A DNA stretch of 64,000 bases from Prevotella sp. UBA2725 (lineage in GTDB: Bacteria; Bacteroidota; Bacteroidia; Bacteroidales; Bacteroidaceae): assembly GCA_002353825.1 (NCBI GenBank), contig DEKJ01000021.1, forward strand, positions 1 to 64,000, written 5' to 3'. The number at the start of each line of letters is the position of its first letter. Position 1 is the first letter of the stretch. Of the stretch, positions 24,592 through 33,800 are shown in pieces. The notes beneath the pieces are model-generated. The model ran no database searches. It worked only from the letters and a program-made list of their open reading frames with translations, and had not been told where the DNA came from. Made by a program: the position numbers and the translations under genes.

Positions 24592-25482
24592 ATGTTGGAT
24601 GAAATGGTCAATGAATTCTTGGATTACCTTCGATATGAGCGCCGGCGGTCGCCGGAGACGATTACATCGTACTCGTGCTCTATCAGGGAGTTTGAGGATT
24701 TCTTCCACCAACTTGACAATGGGCTTGACTGGTCGACAGTCGATGAGGATGTCGTCCGTGACTGGATGGAACACCTCGTTGACGGTGGTATGGAAGCATC
24801 GAGTGTCGGCACGCGCTTTGCGGCGCTGCGATCGCTCTTTAAGTTTGCACTGGCGCGGCATCTTGTCGAACGCGACCCCACCTATCGGTTGGAGCCGCCG
24901 AAGAAAGCTAAACGTCTGCCAACATTCTTGAAGGAGAGTGAGATGAACCGCCTGCTCGACGACCTGCCTTGGGGCACAAGCTTCAAGGATGTCAGAGACA
25001 AGGCTATCATCACGACATTCTATGAGACGGGGATCCGCTTGTCGGAGCTCACAGGTCTCAACGATGTGGACATTGATAGCGATTATCACCAGTTGAAAGT
25101 GACCGGTAAAGGGAACAAACAACGGGTGGTGCCATACGGTGAAGAGCTCGCACGGACATTGCGCGACTACATGACCTGTAGAGACCGTGAAGTGATACGT
25201 CACTCAGACGCGGTGTTCGTCACGTCAAAAGGCAAGCGGATGACTTCGGAAGAGGTACGGACGCTGGTGAAGGATAAGCTTTCGCTCGTCAGTTCTCAGA
25301 AGAAGCTCTCTCCTCACGTGCTGAGGCATACCTTTGCCACGGCGATGCTCAACAATGGCGCAAGTATCGAAAGTGTCAGGAGACTGCTGGGTCACGCCAG
25401 CGCGTCGACGACGGAGGTGTACACGCATACCACCTTCGAGCAGCTCCGCAGAGTATACAAGAACGCCCATCCAAGGGCATGA
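24592..25482 (+). CDS. xerC: XerC/XerD-type tyrosine recombinase
   Basis: The 296-residue protein has an N-terminal SAM-like core-binding domain (YERRRSPETITSYSCSI) and a catalytic domain with the full set: R149 (ETGIRLSEL), K173 (GKGNKQRV), H242 and R245 (HVLRHTFAT), H268 (LLGHASAS) and nucleophile Y277 (TEVYTHT). It is the size of chromosome-dimer-resolution recombinases and sits in a housekeeping cluster rather than in a mobile element, so a Xer role is favoured; whether it is the XerC or XerD partner is not decided. Its stop overlaps an ATG (ATGA) of the next frame. Confidence 0.88.
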   Translation: MLDEMVNEFLDYLRYERRRSPETITSYSCSIREFEDFFHQLDNGLDWSTVDEDVVRDWMEHLVDGGMEASSVGTRFAALRSLFKFALARHLVERDPTYRLEPPKKAKRLPTFLKESEMNRLLDDLPWGTSFKDVRDKAIITTFYETGIRLSELTGLNDVDIDSDYHQLKVTGKGNKQRVVPYGEELARTLRDYMTCRDREVIRHSDAVFVTSKGKRMTSEEVRTLVKDKLSLVSSQKKLSPHVLRHTFATAMLNNGASIESVRRLLGHASASTTEVYTHTTFEQLRRVYKNAHPRA

Positions 25483-25508
25483 GTTTAACCTTTAAAAATG
25501 GTAACACT

Positions 25509-25811
25509 ATGGAAGTTAACATTAAGTCGATCCATTTCGACGCTACCGAGAAGCTGCAGGCCTTCATCGAGAAGAAGGTTGCTAAACTGGAAAAGTCATT
25601 CGAAGATATTAAGAAAGTAGAGGTGCAATTAAAGGTTGTCAAACCAGCTGCCGCTCTCAACAAGGAGACGAGCGTGACGGTCACTGTGCCTAACGGCAAT
25701 CCCATCTATGTCGCCAAGACGTGCGACACCTTCGAGGAGGGTATTGACCTGTGCGTGGACAGCTTGCGTGAACAACTGACGAAATTCAAGGAAAAATTAC
25801 GCAATCATTGA
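25509..25811 (+). CDS. hpf: ribosome hibernation-promoting factor, short HPF/RaiA type
   Basis: The 100-residue product starts MEVNIKSIHFDATEKLQAFIEKK and has the beta-alpha-beta-beta-beta-alpha layout with VTVPNGNPIYVAKTCDTFEEGIDLCVDSL. It binds the small subunit and silences ribosomes in stationary phase. It lacks the C-terminal dimerization domain of long HPF. An in-frame ATG at 25479 overlapping the xer stop would add ten residues; the inner start matches the family better, but the overlap suggests translational coupling to xer. Confidence 0.9.
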   Translation: MEVNIKSIHFDATEKLQAFIEKKVAKLEKSFEDIKKVEVQLKVVKPAAALNKETSVTVTVPNGNPIYVAKTCDTFEEGIDLCVDSLREQLTKFKEKLRNH

Positions 25812-25830
25812 AAATTTCCTCAGAAAAGTT

Positions 25831-25860
25831 TTGGAGATTGAAAAATAAATAGTAACTTTG
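25831..25860 (+). promoter_or_regulatory. promoter of the tRNA-tuf operon
   Basis: TTG at 25831-25833 and TAACTTTG at 25853-25860 are 19 bp apart. It lies directly upstream of the tRNA cluster. Confidence 0.7.
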
Positions 25861-25906
25861 CAGCCGTTTTACAACGAGTCAATCGGTTGATCTGTAAGAC
25901 GGCTGC
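25860..25906 (+). promoter_or_regulatory. 5-prime hairpin of the tRNA-tuf transcript
   Basis: GCAGCCGTTTTAC (25860-25872) pairs with GTAAGACGGCTGC (25894-25906), 12 of 13, right at the expected transcription start and 8 nt before the first tRNA. A processing or stability element is possible. Confidence 0.6.
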
Positions 25907-25914
25907 ATTGGTAC

Positions 25915-25988
25915 GCCTCTTTAGCTCAGTTGGCCAGAGCACGTGATTTGTAATCTCGGGGTCGTTGGTTCGAATCCGACAAGAGGCT
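25915..25988 (+). tRNA. tRNA-Thr (anticodon TGT)
   Basis: A 74-nt cloverleaf with acceptor GCCTCTT/AAGAGGC, anticodon loop TTTGTAA and GGTTCGAATCC T-arm. No CCA is encoded. First of four tRNAs in the same order as E. coli thrU-tyrU-glyT-thrT. Confidence 0.96.
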
Positions 25989-26004
25989 CAAAAAGTGAAA
26001 CAAC

Positions 26005-26087
26005 GGGTGGTTACCAGAGTGGCCAAATGGGGCAGACTGTAAATCTGCTGGCTCTTGCCTTCGGTGGTTCGAATCCATCACCACCCA
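26005..26087 (+). tRNA. tRNA-Tyr (anticodon GTA)
   Basis: An 83-nt class II tRNA with a long variable arm (GCTGGCTCTTGCCTTCGG region), acceptor GGGTGGT/ACCACCC and anticodon GTA in CTGTAAA. No CCA is encoded. Confidence 0.96.
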
Positions 26088-26106
26088 CTTAGGTGAAAAC
26101 CTAAAC

Positions 26107-26179
26107 GCGGAAATAGCTCAGTTGATAGAGCACTAGCCTTCCAAGCTGGGGGTCGCGGGTTTGAGCCCCGTTTTCCGCT
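26107..26179 (+). tRNA. tRNA-Gly (anticodon TCC)
   Basis: A 73-nt cloverleaf, acceptor GCGGAAA/TTTCCGC, anticodon loop TTCCAA with TCC, and GGGTTTGAGCCCC T-arm. No CCA is encoded. Confidence 0.96.
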
Positions 26180-26188
26180 CTGATTAAT

Positions 26189-26260
<72 letters not shown>

Positions 26261-26270
26261 CTCTTTAGTT

Positions 26271-26284
26271 GCCGCTTCGGCGGC
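26271..26284 (+). promoter_or_regulatory. UUCG-loop hairpin before tuf
   Basis: GCCGC-TTCG-GCGGC is a perfect stable tetraloop hairpin 10 nt after the last tRNA. There is no T-run, so it is likely a processing or stability element that separates the tRNAs from the tuf message. Confidence 0.5.
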
Positions 26285-26341
26285 GCGGAGGAAAGCTAAA
26301 TCAGTTATTGATTAATTAAACGACAAATAAACAGTTAAACT

Positions 26342-27550
26342 ATGGCAAAAGAGGTTTATGTGCGCACCAAACCGCATGTTAACATTGGTACCATCGGTCA
26401 CGTGGACCATGGTAAGACCACTCTGACCGCTGCCATCTCGAAGGTGCTTCACGAGCGCCTCGGCACCGGTGAGGAAGTGAAGTCCTTCGATCAGATTGAT
26501 AACGCTCCTGAGGAGAAAGAGCGTGGTATCACCATCAACACCGCCCACATTGAGTATGAGACAGCTAAGCGTCACTACGCTCACGTGGACTGCCCGGGTC
26601 ACGCCGACTATGTGAAGAACATGGTTACTGGTGCTGCTCAGATGGATGGTGCTATCCTCGTTGTTGCCGCTACCGACGGTCCTATGCCTCAGACTCGTGA
26701 GCACGTGCTGCTCGCCCGTCAGGTGAATGTGCCCCGTATGGTTGTGTTCTTGAACAAGTGCGATGATCCTGAAGTCGATGAGGAGATGATTGACCTCGTT
26801 AAGATGGACGTTCAGGACCTGCTTACCTCTTACGGATACGAAGAGGATACTCCTATCATCTGTGGTTCTGCTCTCGGTGCACTGAACGGTGTGAAGAAGT
26901 GGGAAGACAAGATCATGGAGCTCATGGACGCTGTAGACACCTGGATTCAGGAGCCTGTTCGTGAGGTTGATAAGCCTTTCTTGATGCCTGTTGAGGATGT
27001 GTTCTCTATCACAGGTCGTGGTACTGTTGCTACAGGCCGTATCGAGACTGGTAAGTGTAAGATCGGCGACGAGGTTCAGCTGCTCGGTCTCGGTGAGGAC
27101 AAGAAGTCTGTCATCACGGGCGTTGAGATGTTCCGTAAGACTCTCCCTGAGGGTGAGGCTGGTGATAACGTTGGTCTGCTTCTCCGTGGTATCGATAAGG
27201 AAGAGGTTAAGCGTGGTATGGTTGTGGTGCACCCGGGTGTCATCACTCCGCACGATCACTTCAAGGCTTCTATCTACGTGCTGAAGAAGGAAGAGGGTGG
27301 CCGTCACACTCCGTTCGGCAACCGCTATCGTCCTCAGTTCTACCTCCGTACTATGGACTGCACCGGTGAGATCACTCTTCCGGAAGGCGTTGACATGGTG
27401 ATGCCTGGTGATAACGTAGAGATCGAGGTTCGCCTGATCTACAAGGTTGCTCTGAATGAGGGTCTCCGTTTCGCTATCCGTGAGGGTGGTCGTACAGTAG
27501 GCTCTGGCCAGATCACAAAGATTCTTCCCGACGTAGCCGAGGAGGGATAA
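26342..27550 (+). CDS. tuf: elongation factor Tu
   Basis: EF-Tu delivers aminoacyl-tRNA to the ribosome. The 402-residue product shows GHVDHGKTTLT (G1), GITINTAHIEYET (G2), DCPGHADYVKNM (G3), NKCD (G4) and a SALGAL (G5), followed by the two beta-barrel domains and ends AIREGGRTVGSGQITKILPD. A short acidic tail (VAEEG) is slightly longer than usual. The codon use is strongly biased, as expected for a highly expressed gene. Confidence 0.98.
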   Translation: MAKEVYVRTKPHVNIGTIGHVDHGKTTLTAAISKVLHERLGTGEEVKSFDQIDNAPEEKERGITINTAHIEYETAKRHYAHVDCPGHADYVKNMVTGAAQMDGAILVVAATDGPMPQTREHVLLARQVNVPRMVVFLNKCDDPEVDEEMIDLVKMDVQDLLTSYGYEEDTPIICGSALGALNGVKKWEDKIMELMDAVDTWIQEPVREVDKPFLMPVEDVFSITGRGTVATGRIETGKCKIGDEVQLLGLGEDKKSVITGVEMFRKTLPEGEAGDNVGLLLRGIDKEEVKRGMVVVHPGVITPHDHFKASIYVLKKEEGGRHTPFGNRYRPQFYLRTMDCTGEITLPEGVDMVMPGDNVEIEVRLIYKVALNEGLRFAIREGGRTVGSGQITKILPDVAEEG

Positions 27551-27555
27551 CAATA

Positions 27556-27634
27556 TAGTTAGGAGTTATTAGATAGGGGTTAGGATTTTTCCTACTCTTG
27601 GGAGTGCTAAACTCCTAACTCCTATCTCCTAACT
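27556..27634. repeat. imperfect inverted repeat of CTCCTAACTC words
   Basis: AGTTAGGAG ... ATAGGGGTTAGGA (from 27556) pairs with TCCTAACTCCTATCTCCTAACT (to 27634), with a 7-nt bulge in the left arm. Like the units at 3850 and 39603 it is built of repeated short words. It may terminate or attenuate the tuf transcript before tRNA-Trp; no good T-run follows. A single copy of the word is seen near 61353. Confidence 0.65.
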
Positions 27635-27646
27635 CTTAATTTCTAT

Positions 27647-27719
27647 ACGGGTTTAGCTCAGTTGGTAGAGCACTGGTCTCCAAAACCAGGTGTCGGGAGT
27701 TCGAGCCTTCCAACCCGTG
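27647..27719 (+). tRNA. tRNA-Trp (anticodon CCA)
   Basis: A 73-nt cloverleaf, acceptor ACGGGTT/AACCCGT with G discriminator, anticodon CCA in CTCCAAA. It sits 15 nt upstream of secE, a common arrangement. Confidence 0.96.
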
Positions 27720-27734
27720 CTAATAAGAACAATA

Positions 27735-27944
27735 ATGAGTAAGATAGGCAATCTCTGTAAGAGATTTGGAAATTATTGCAAAGCTTGCTACGATGAGCTT
27801 GCACATAAAACAACATGGCCCACACGACAGGAACTCTCTCATAGCGCGGTGATAGTTTTAACAGCTTCCCTTGTCATCGCTGTTATCGTTTTTGTTATGG
27901 ACTTGGTGTTCAAGAACCTTATGGGTGTCATCTACCCAGGATAA
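27735..27944 (+). CDS. secE: preprotein translocase subunit SecE
   Basis: SecE clamps SecY in the translocon. The 69-residue product has the conserved amphipathic CYDELAHKTTWPTRQELSHS followed by one membrane helix (about 37-60). The start at 27735 is used; a longer frame from 27690 overlaps tRNA-Trp and is rejected. It is followed 14 nt later by nusG. Confidence 0.95.
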   Translation: MSKIGNLCKRFGNYCKACYDELAHKTTWPTRQELSHSAVIVLTASLVIAVIVFVMDLVFKNLMGVIYPG

Positions 27945-27958
27945 TCCTTTAAAAGACA

Positions 27959-28507
27959 ATGGCTGATTCTAACAAGAAATGGTACGTGATGAGTGCCATC
28001 AGTGGTAAGGAGGCTAAGCTTAAGGAGTACATTGAGAACGAGATGAGACACAATAAACTCATCTCGGATCGTGTGTCTCAGGTGCTTATCCCCATGGAGA
28101 AGCATGCAGTCTCCCGCAATGGCAAAATCGTAGAGAAGGAAAGAATTTCCCTCCCCGGTTATGTTTTTGTAGAGGCTGATATGACTCCTGACCTTGCTTC
28201 TGCGTTACGCTTCATGCCCAATTGTTTGGGTTTCCTCGGTGGTCTGAGCCATCCGAGTGCTGTGCCTCAGTCACAGATCAACAAGATGTTAGGTGCAACG
28301 GAAGAGTCTTCTAAAGAGGCTGTTTCTGAAGTTCCTTATGTTTTGGATGAGACAATCAAGGTGATTGATGGTCCGTTCTCTGGGTTCGAGGGTGTCATTG
28401 AAGATATCAACACAGAGCGCCACACGTTAAAGGTCATGGTTAAGATCTTCGGTCGTAATACGCCGTTGGAGCTTAATTATGGGCAAGTTGAAAAAATCGC
28501 TGAGTAG
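27959..28507 (+). CDS. nusG: transcription termination/antitermination protein NusG
   Basis: NusG couples RNA polymerase to Rho or the ribosome. The 182-residue product has the NGN domain (KWYVMSAISGKEAKLKEYIE to about 115, with RISLPGYVFVEADM) and a C-terminal KOW domain (VIDGPFSGFEGVIEDINTER). Standard gene order secE-nusG-rplK. Confidence 0.97.
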   Translation: MADSNKKWYVMSAISGKEAKLKEYIENEMRHNKLISDRVSQVLIPMEKHAVSRNGKIVEKERISLPGYVFVEADMTPDLASALRFMPNCLGFLGGLSHPSAVPQSQINKMLGATEESSKEAVSEVPYVLDETIKVIDGPFSGFEGVIEDINTERHTLKVMVKIFGRNTPLELNYGQVEKIAE

Positions 28508-28563
28508 TTGTTACGGACTGCTTTACGGTTTTATATTTTAATTATTTAGATTTACACAAGAAA

Positions 28564-29007
28564 ATGGCTAAAGAAGTTGCTGGTTTAATCAAATTGCAGA
28601 TTAAGGGCGGAGCAGCAAATCCCTCACCACCAGTAGGCCCTGCACTGGGTTCTAAGGGTATCAACATCATGGGATTCTGCAAAGAGTTCAATGCCCGTAC
28701 CCAGGACAAGGCTGGCAAGGTGTTACCTGTGGTCATCACATACTACACCGATAAGTCTTTCAGCTTCGTTATCAAGACTCCTCCTGCTGCTGTTCAGCTG
28801 AAGGAAGCCGCTAAGGTTAAGAGCGGTTCCGGTGAGCCTAACCGTAAGAAAGTCGCTACTGTGACTTGGGATCAGGTGAAGGCTATCGCTGAGGACAAGA
28901 TGGCTGACCTTAACTGCTTCACTGTTGAGAGCGCAATGAGACTCGTTGCAGGTACTGCACGAAGCATGGGTATCAACGTTTCCGGGGAATTTCCTCAGAG
29001 CAAGTAA
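28564..29007 (+). CDS. rplK: 50S ribosomal protein L11
   Basis: The 147-residue protein forms the GTPase-associated centre with 23S rRNA. Features: LIKLQIKGGAANPSPPVGPALG, SKGINIMGFCKEFNA, VVITYYTDKSFSFVIKTPPA, and C-terminal AMRLVAGTARSMGINVSG. It lies 56 nt after nusG. Confidence 0.98.
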   Translation: MAKEVAGLIKLQIKGGAANPSPPVGPALGSKGINIMGFCKEFNARTQDKAGKVLPVVITYYTDKSFSFVIKTPPAAVQLKEAAKVKSGSGEPNRKKVATVTWDQVKAIAEDKMADLNCFTVESAMRLVAGTARSMGINVSGEFPQSK

Positions 29008-29032
29008 ACAAACTTCAATTTGATTAAGTAAA

Positions 29033-29728
29033 ATGAGTAAACTGACAAAGAATCAGAAATCAGTAGCTGATAAGGTTGAAGTAGGAAAGGCATACTCTCT
29101 GAAAGAGGCTTCCGAGCTTGTCAAGGAGATCACAACGACTAAGTTCGACGCTTCTCTCGATATTGATGTGCGTCTTGGCGTGGATCCCCGTAAGGCTAAC
29201 CAGATGGTTCGTGGCGTTGTGTCACTGCCTAACGGTACCGGTAAGGTGACTCGTGTGCTTGCTCTCTGCACTCCTGATCAGGAAGAGGCTGCTAAAGCAG
29301 CTGGTGCTGATTATGTTGGTCTCGACGAATATGTTGAGAAGATTAAGGGCGGTTGGACAGATGTAGATGTTATCATCACTATGCCTTCCTGCATGGGTAA
29401 GGTAGGACCTTTGGGTCGTGTCCTCGGTCCTCGTGGTTTGATGCCTAACCCCAAGAGCGGTACTGTGACAATGGATATTGCCAAGGCCGTGAAAGAGGTC
29501 AAGCAAGGTAAGATCGACTTCAAGGTTGACAAGGCTGGTATTATTCATACTTCTATCGGTAAGATCTCTATGACCGCCGATCAGATCTATGGCAATGCCA
29601 AGGAGTTCTTGAATACTGTTATCCGTCTCAAGCCTGCTGCTGCTAAGGGTACATATATTAAGAGTATCTTCCTTTCAAGTACGATGAGTAAGGGTATCAA
29701 GATTGATCCCAAATCTCTCGACATTTAA
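29033..29728 (+). CDS. rplA: 50S ribosomal protein L1
   Basis: The 231-residue L1-stalk protein has DASLDIDVRLGVDPRKANQMVRG, MPSCMGKVGPLGRVLGPRGLMPNPKSGTV and the C-terminal ATKGTYIK-like segment. It starts 25 nt after rplK, and the two are known to be regulated together by L1 in other bacteria; no L1 site was identified. Confidence 0.98.
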   Translation: MSKLTKNQKSVADKVEVGKAYSLKEASELVKEITTTKFDASLDIDVRLGVDPRKANQMVRGVVSLPNGTGKVTRVLALCTPDQEEAAKAAGADYVGLDEYVEKIKGGWTDVDVIITMPSCMGKVGPLGRVLGPRGLMPNPKSGTVTMDIAKAVKEVKQGKIDFKVDKAGIIHTSIGKISMTADQIYGNAKEFLNTVIRLKPAAAKGTYIKSIFLSSTMSKGIKIDPKSLDI

Positions 29729-29747
29729 CTTTTAATAGTTTGGTAAA

Positions 29748-30272
29748 ATGAAGAAAGAACAAAAAGATACTATCATTGTAGAACTTGGCAAGAAGCTGGC
29801 AGAGTATCCCCACTTCTATCTCATTGATGTCACGGGTATGGACGCAGAGGCTACCTCTGACTTCCGCCGTAAGTGCTTCAAGAACGAGATTAAGATGGTC
29901 GTTGTGAAGAACAAGCTTCTCCATAAGGCTTTCGAGAGTGCGGACATCGACTACTCCGAGCTTTACGGAACACTGAAGGGCAGTACCGCTGTGCTGTTCG
30001 CTCAGACAGCAAATGTTCCTGCTAAGCTGCTGAAGGATAAAGCAATCAAAGAGGCTGGCGTTCCTTCTCTGAAGGCCGCTTATGCTGAGGAAGGCTTCTA
30101 TGTAGGTGCTGACAAGCTTGATGAGCTTGCTGCTATCAAGAGCAAGAGCGAGGTTATCGCTGAGATCGTTGCTCTGTTGCAGTCACCTGCGAAGAATGTC
30201 GTATCTGCTCTGCAGTCAGGCGCTAACACCATCCATGGTGTGCTTAAGACTTTAGGCGAGCGTCCTGAATAA
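29748..30272 (+). CDS. rplJ: 50S ribosomal protein L10
   Basis: L10 anchors L7/L12 dimers to the ribosomal stalk. The 174-residue product starts MKKEQKDTIIVELGKKLAEYPHFYLID and holds TSDFRRKCFKNEIKMVVVKNKL. Only 19 nt separate it from rplA, leaving no room for the long L10 leader known from enterobacteria. Confidence 0.97.
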   Translation: MKKEQKDTIIVELGKKLAEYPHFYLIDVTGMDAEATSDFRRKCFKNEIKMVVVKNKLLHKAFESADIDYSELYGTLKGSTAVLFAQTANVPAKLLKDKAIKEAGVPSLKAAYAEEGFYVGADKLDELAAIKSKSEVIAEIVALLQSPAKNVVSALQSGANTIHGVLKTLGERPE

Positions 30273-30358
30273 GGTTCGAGACATTTAAACATATCATTGT
30301 CTTCGATACTATAAAGTCGAATCAACAAACAACAAGAATAATTAAAAAAGAGAATAAA

Positions 30359-30736
30359 ATGGCAGACGTAAAAGCTATTGCAGAAGAGTTGGTAAACCTT
30401 ACTGTTAAGGAAGTTAATGAGTTGGCTCAGGTCCTCAAGGACGAGTACGGAATTGAGCCTGCAGCTGCAGCTGTTGCTGTAGCTGCTGGTCCCGCAGCTG
30501 GCGGTGAGGCCGCAGCTGAGGAGAAGACAAGCTTCGATGTTGTTCTGACTGATGTTGGTGCTACAAAGCTCCAGGTCGTTAAGGCCGTTAAGGAGGCTTG
30601 TGGTCTCGGTCTGAAGGACGCTAAGACTCTCGTTGAGAGCGCTCCTGCTACCATCAAGGAAGGCCTGTCTAAGGACGAGGCTGAGAACCTTAAGAAGGCC
30701 ATCGAGGCTGCTGGTGCTAAGGTTGAGCTCAAGTAA
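30359..30736 (+). CDS. rplL: 50S ribosomal protein L7/L12
   Basis: The 125-residue stalk protein has the N-terminal dimerization part (AEELVNLTVKEVNELAQVLKDEYG), an Ala/Gly-rich hinge (about 35-55) and the factor-binding domain FDVVLTDVGATKLQVVKAVKE...GLGLKDAKTLVESAP. It is followed by an attenuator-like hairpin before rpoB. Confidence 0.98.
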   Translation: MADVKAIAEELVNLTVKEVNELAQVLKDEYGIEPAAAAVAVAAGPAAGGEAAAEEKTSFDVVLTDVGATKLQVVKAVKEACGLGLKDAKTLVESAPATIKEGLSKDEAENLKKAIEAAGAKVELK

Positions 30737-30804
30737 TCTGAGATTACTTCCTTTGGTCTCTGCCTGTTAAGAGACAGAGATCTACAATTTAGTATAAATT
30801 ATAA

Positions 30805-30845
30805 AAGGTTAGGATTCACCAAGTAGGTGAGTTCTAACCCTTTTG
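30805..30845 (+). terminator. attenuator between rplL and rpoB
   Basis: GGTTAGGATTCACC pairs with GGTGAGTTCTAACC around AAGTA, followed by CTTTTG. It lies in the 122-nt rplL-rpoB gap. A partly effective terminator here would lower rpoBC relative to the r-proteins, as known in E. coli. Confidence 0.65.
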
Positions 30846-30858
30846 TATCTTACCATTT

Positions 30859-33800
30859 ATGTCACAAGTCGTTAACAACAGAATCAATTTCGCAAGCGTA
30901 CCTAATCCGTACCCATTCCCGGATTTCTTGGACGTGCAGCTGAAGTCGTTCCGCGATTTCCTTCAGCTTGACACGCCTCCTGAGGAGCGTAAGAACGACG
31001 GTCTGTACAAGGTGTTCGCAGAGAACTTCCCGATCACAGACACGCGCAATAATTTCGTGCTCGAGTTCCTCGACTATTATATCGATCCGCCCCGTTATTC
31101 CATCGATGAATGCCTTGAGAGAGGTCTGACCTATAGTGTCCCCTTGAAGGCTAAGATGAAGCTTTATTGCACTGATCCGGATCATGAGGACTTTGGTACG
31201 TTCATTCAGGATGTGTTCCTAGGAACGATTCCTTACATGACAGATAATGGTACTTTTGTCATCAATGGTGCTGAGCGCGTTGTTGTGGCACAGTTGCACC
31301 GTTCTCCTGGCGTGTTCTTCGGTCAGGGCGTGCATGCTAACGGTACCACGCTTTACAGTGCTCGTATCATTCCTTTCAAGGGTTCTTGGATTGAGTTTGC
31401 AACTGATATCAACAATGTCATGTTTGCATACATCGATCGTAAGAAGAAGTTGCCTGTTACAACCCTTCTCCGTGCTATCGGTTACGAGAGCGATAAGGAT
31501 ATCCTTCAGATCTTTGACCTCGCTGAGGAGATAGAGGTTTCTCCGAAGCATCGACGCGACCTTATCGGTAAGAAACTCGCTGCACGTGTGCTGAAGAGCT
31601 GGAACGAGGACTTCGTCGATGAGGATACGGGTGAGGTTGTTACCGTTCCCCGTAATGAGGTTATCCTCGAGCGTGAGACAGAGATCACAGAGGATAATAT
31701 CGATGCTATCTTCGATTCTGGTGTACAGTCAGTGCTTGTCCACAAGGATGAGGAGGCTGCAAGCCGTTACGAGATTATCTTCAATACGCTTGCTAAGGAT
31801 CCTTCCAACAATGAGATTGAGGCTGTGCGTTACATCTATCGTCAGCTGCGTAATGCTGACCCTGCTGATGACGCCAGCGCACGTGAGGTCTTCCAGAACT
31901 TGTTCTTCTCTGACAAGCGTTATGACCTCGGCGATGTAGGCCGCTATCGTATCAACAAGAAGCTCGGCCTCGACATCGACCCTGATGTGCGTGTCCTCAC
32001 GAAAGAAGATATTATTGAGATCATCAAGTATCTCATCAAGCTGATCAACAGCAATGCTTCGGTGGATGATATCGACCACCTGAGCAACCGTCGCGTTCGC
32101 ACGGTAGGCGAGCAGCTCGCCAACCAGTTCTCCATTGGCCTGGCCCGTATGAGCCGTACGATCCGTGAGCGTATGAACGTGCGTGACAACGAGGTCTTCA
32201 CTCCGACAGACCTTATCAATGCAAAGACTATTTCAAGCGTCATCAACTCGTTCTTCGGTACCAACCCGTTGAGCCAGTTCATGGACCAGACGAACCCGTT
32301 GGCTGAGGTTACGCACAAGCGTCGTCTCTCTGCACTGGGTCCTGGCGGTCTGTCTCGTGAGCGTGCCGGCTTCGAGGTGCGTGACGTACACTATACTCAC
32401 TACGGTCGTCTCTGTCCTATTGAGTCGCCTGAAGGTCCTAACATCGGACTTATCTCTTCGCTCTGTACCTATGCTACGATCAATGAGCTCGGCTTCATTG
32501 CTACTCCGTATCGTAAGGTGGAGAATGGTAAGGTGGATCTCGACAACAACGATGTCGTCTATCTCACTGCCGAGGAAGAGGATGGCAAGCTCATCGCTCA
32601 GGGTAATGCACCGCTTAATCCTGATGGCACCTTCAAGCGTGACGTTGTCCACTGCCGTCTGGCAGCCGACTTCCCTGTTGTCACGCCTGAGAATGTGAGC
32701 CTCATGGATGTGTCACCGCAGCAGATCGCATCTGTTTCTGCAAGTCTTATCCCGTTCTTGGAGCATGATGATGGCCACCGTGCACTGATGGGATGTAACA
32801 TGATGCGTCAGGCTGTGCCTCTGCTTCACAACGATGCTCCTATCGTGGGTACCGGTCTTGAGAAGCAGGTCTGCGAGGATTCTCGCACAATGATCACAGC
32901 TGAGGGCGACGGTGTCATCGACTATGTAGATGCCACTACAATCCGTATTCTCTATGACCGTACCGAGGACGATGAGTTCGTAAGCTTTGAGCCTGCACTC
33001 AAGGAATACCGCATTCCTAAGTTCCGTCGTACGAACCAGAATATGACCATTGACCTTCGTCCTATCTGTAACAAAGGTCAGCGCGTGAAGAAAGGCGATA
33101 TCCTGACAGAGGGCTACGCTACTGAGAACGGTGAGCTCGCCCTGGGTCGTAACCTCCTTGTGGCTTATATGCCGTGGAAGGGTTACAACTATGAGGATGC
33201 CGTCGTGATCTCCGAGCGTATGGTCCGTGAGGATATCCTTACTTCCGTCCACGTGGATGAGTATTCACTCGACGTACGTGAGACAAAGCGCGGTATGGAG
33301 GTCTTCACCAATGATATTCCTAACGTCAGTGAGGAAGCTACGAAGGATCTCGACGACAACGGTATCATCCGTGTCGGTGCCCGTGTGGAGCCCGGTGACA
33401 TCATGATCGGTAAGATCTCGCCTAAGGGTGAGAGCGATCCTTCTCCTGAGGAGAAGCTGCTCCGTGCTATCTTCGGTGACAAGGCCGGAGACGTGAAAGA
33501 TTCTTCACTGAAAGCCAATCCTTCTCTGAGTGGTGTTGTCATCGACAAGAAACTCTTCTCTCGTGCTATCAAGACACGTGAGTCGAAGAAGCGCGATAAG
33601 GTCACGCTGCAGAAGATCGATGAGGAGTATGAGGCAAAGCAGGACGAGCTGAAGAACATGCTCGTCGACAAGCTCATGCAGCTCACCGAGGACAAGGTCT
33701 CTCAGGGTGTGAAGGATTATACTGGTGCTGAGATTATCACCAAGGGCAGTAAGTTCACGGTCGCAGCGCTGAAGAACCTCGAGTACGATGGCGTACAGAG

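Noticed and set aside
26312..27553. 413-codon minus-strand ORF opposite tuf
   Set aside because: It is a shadow of the strongly biased codon use of tuf; the translation shows no known family.
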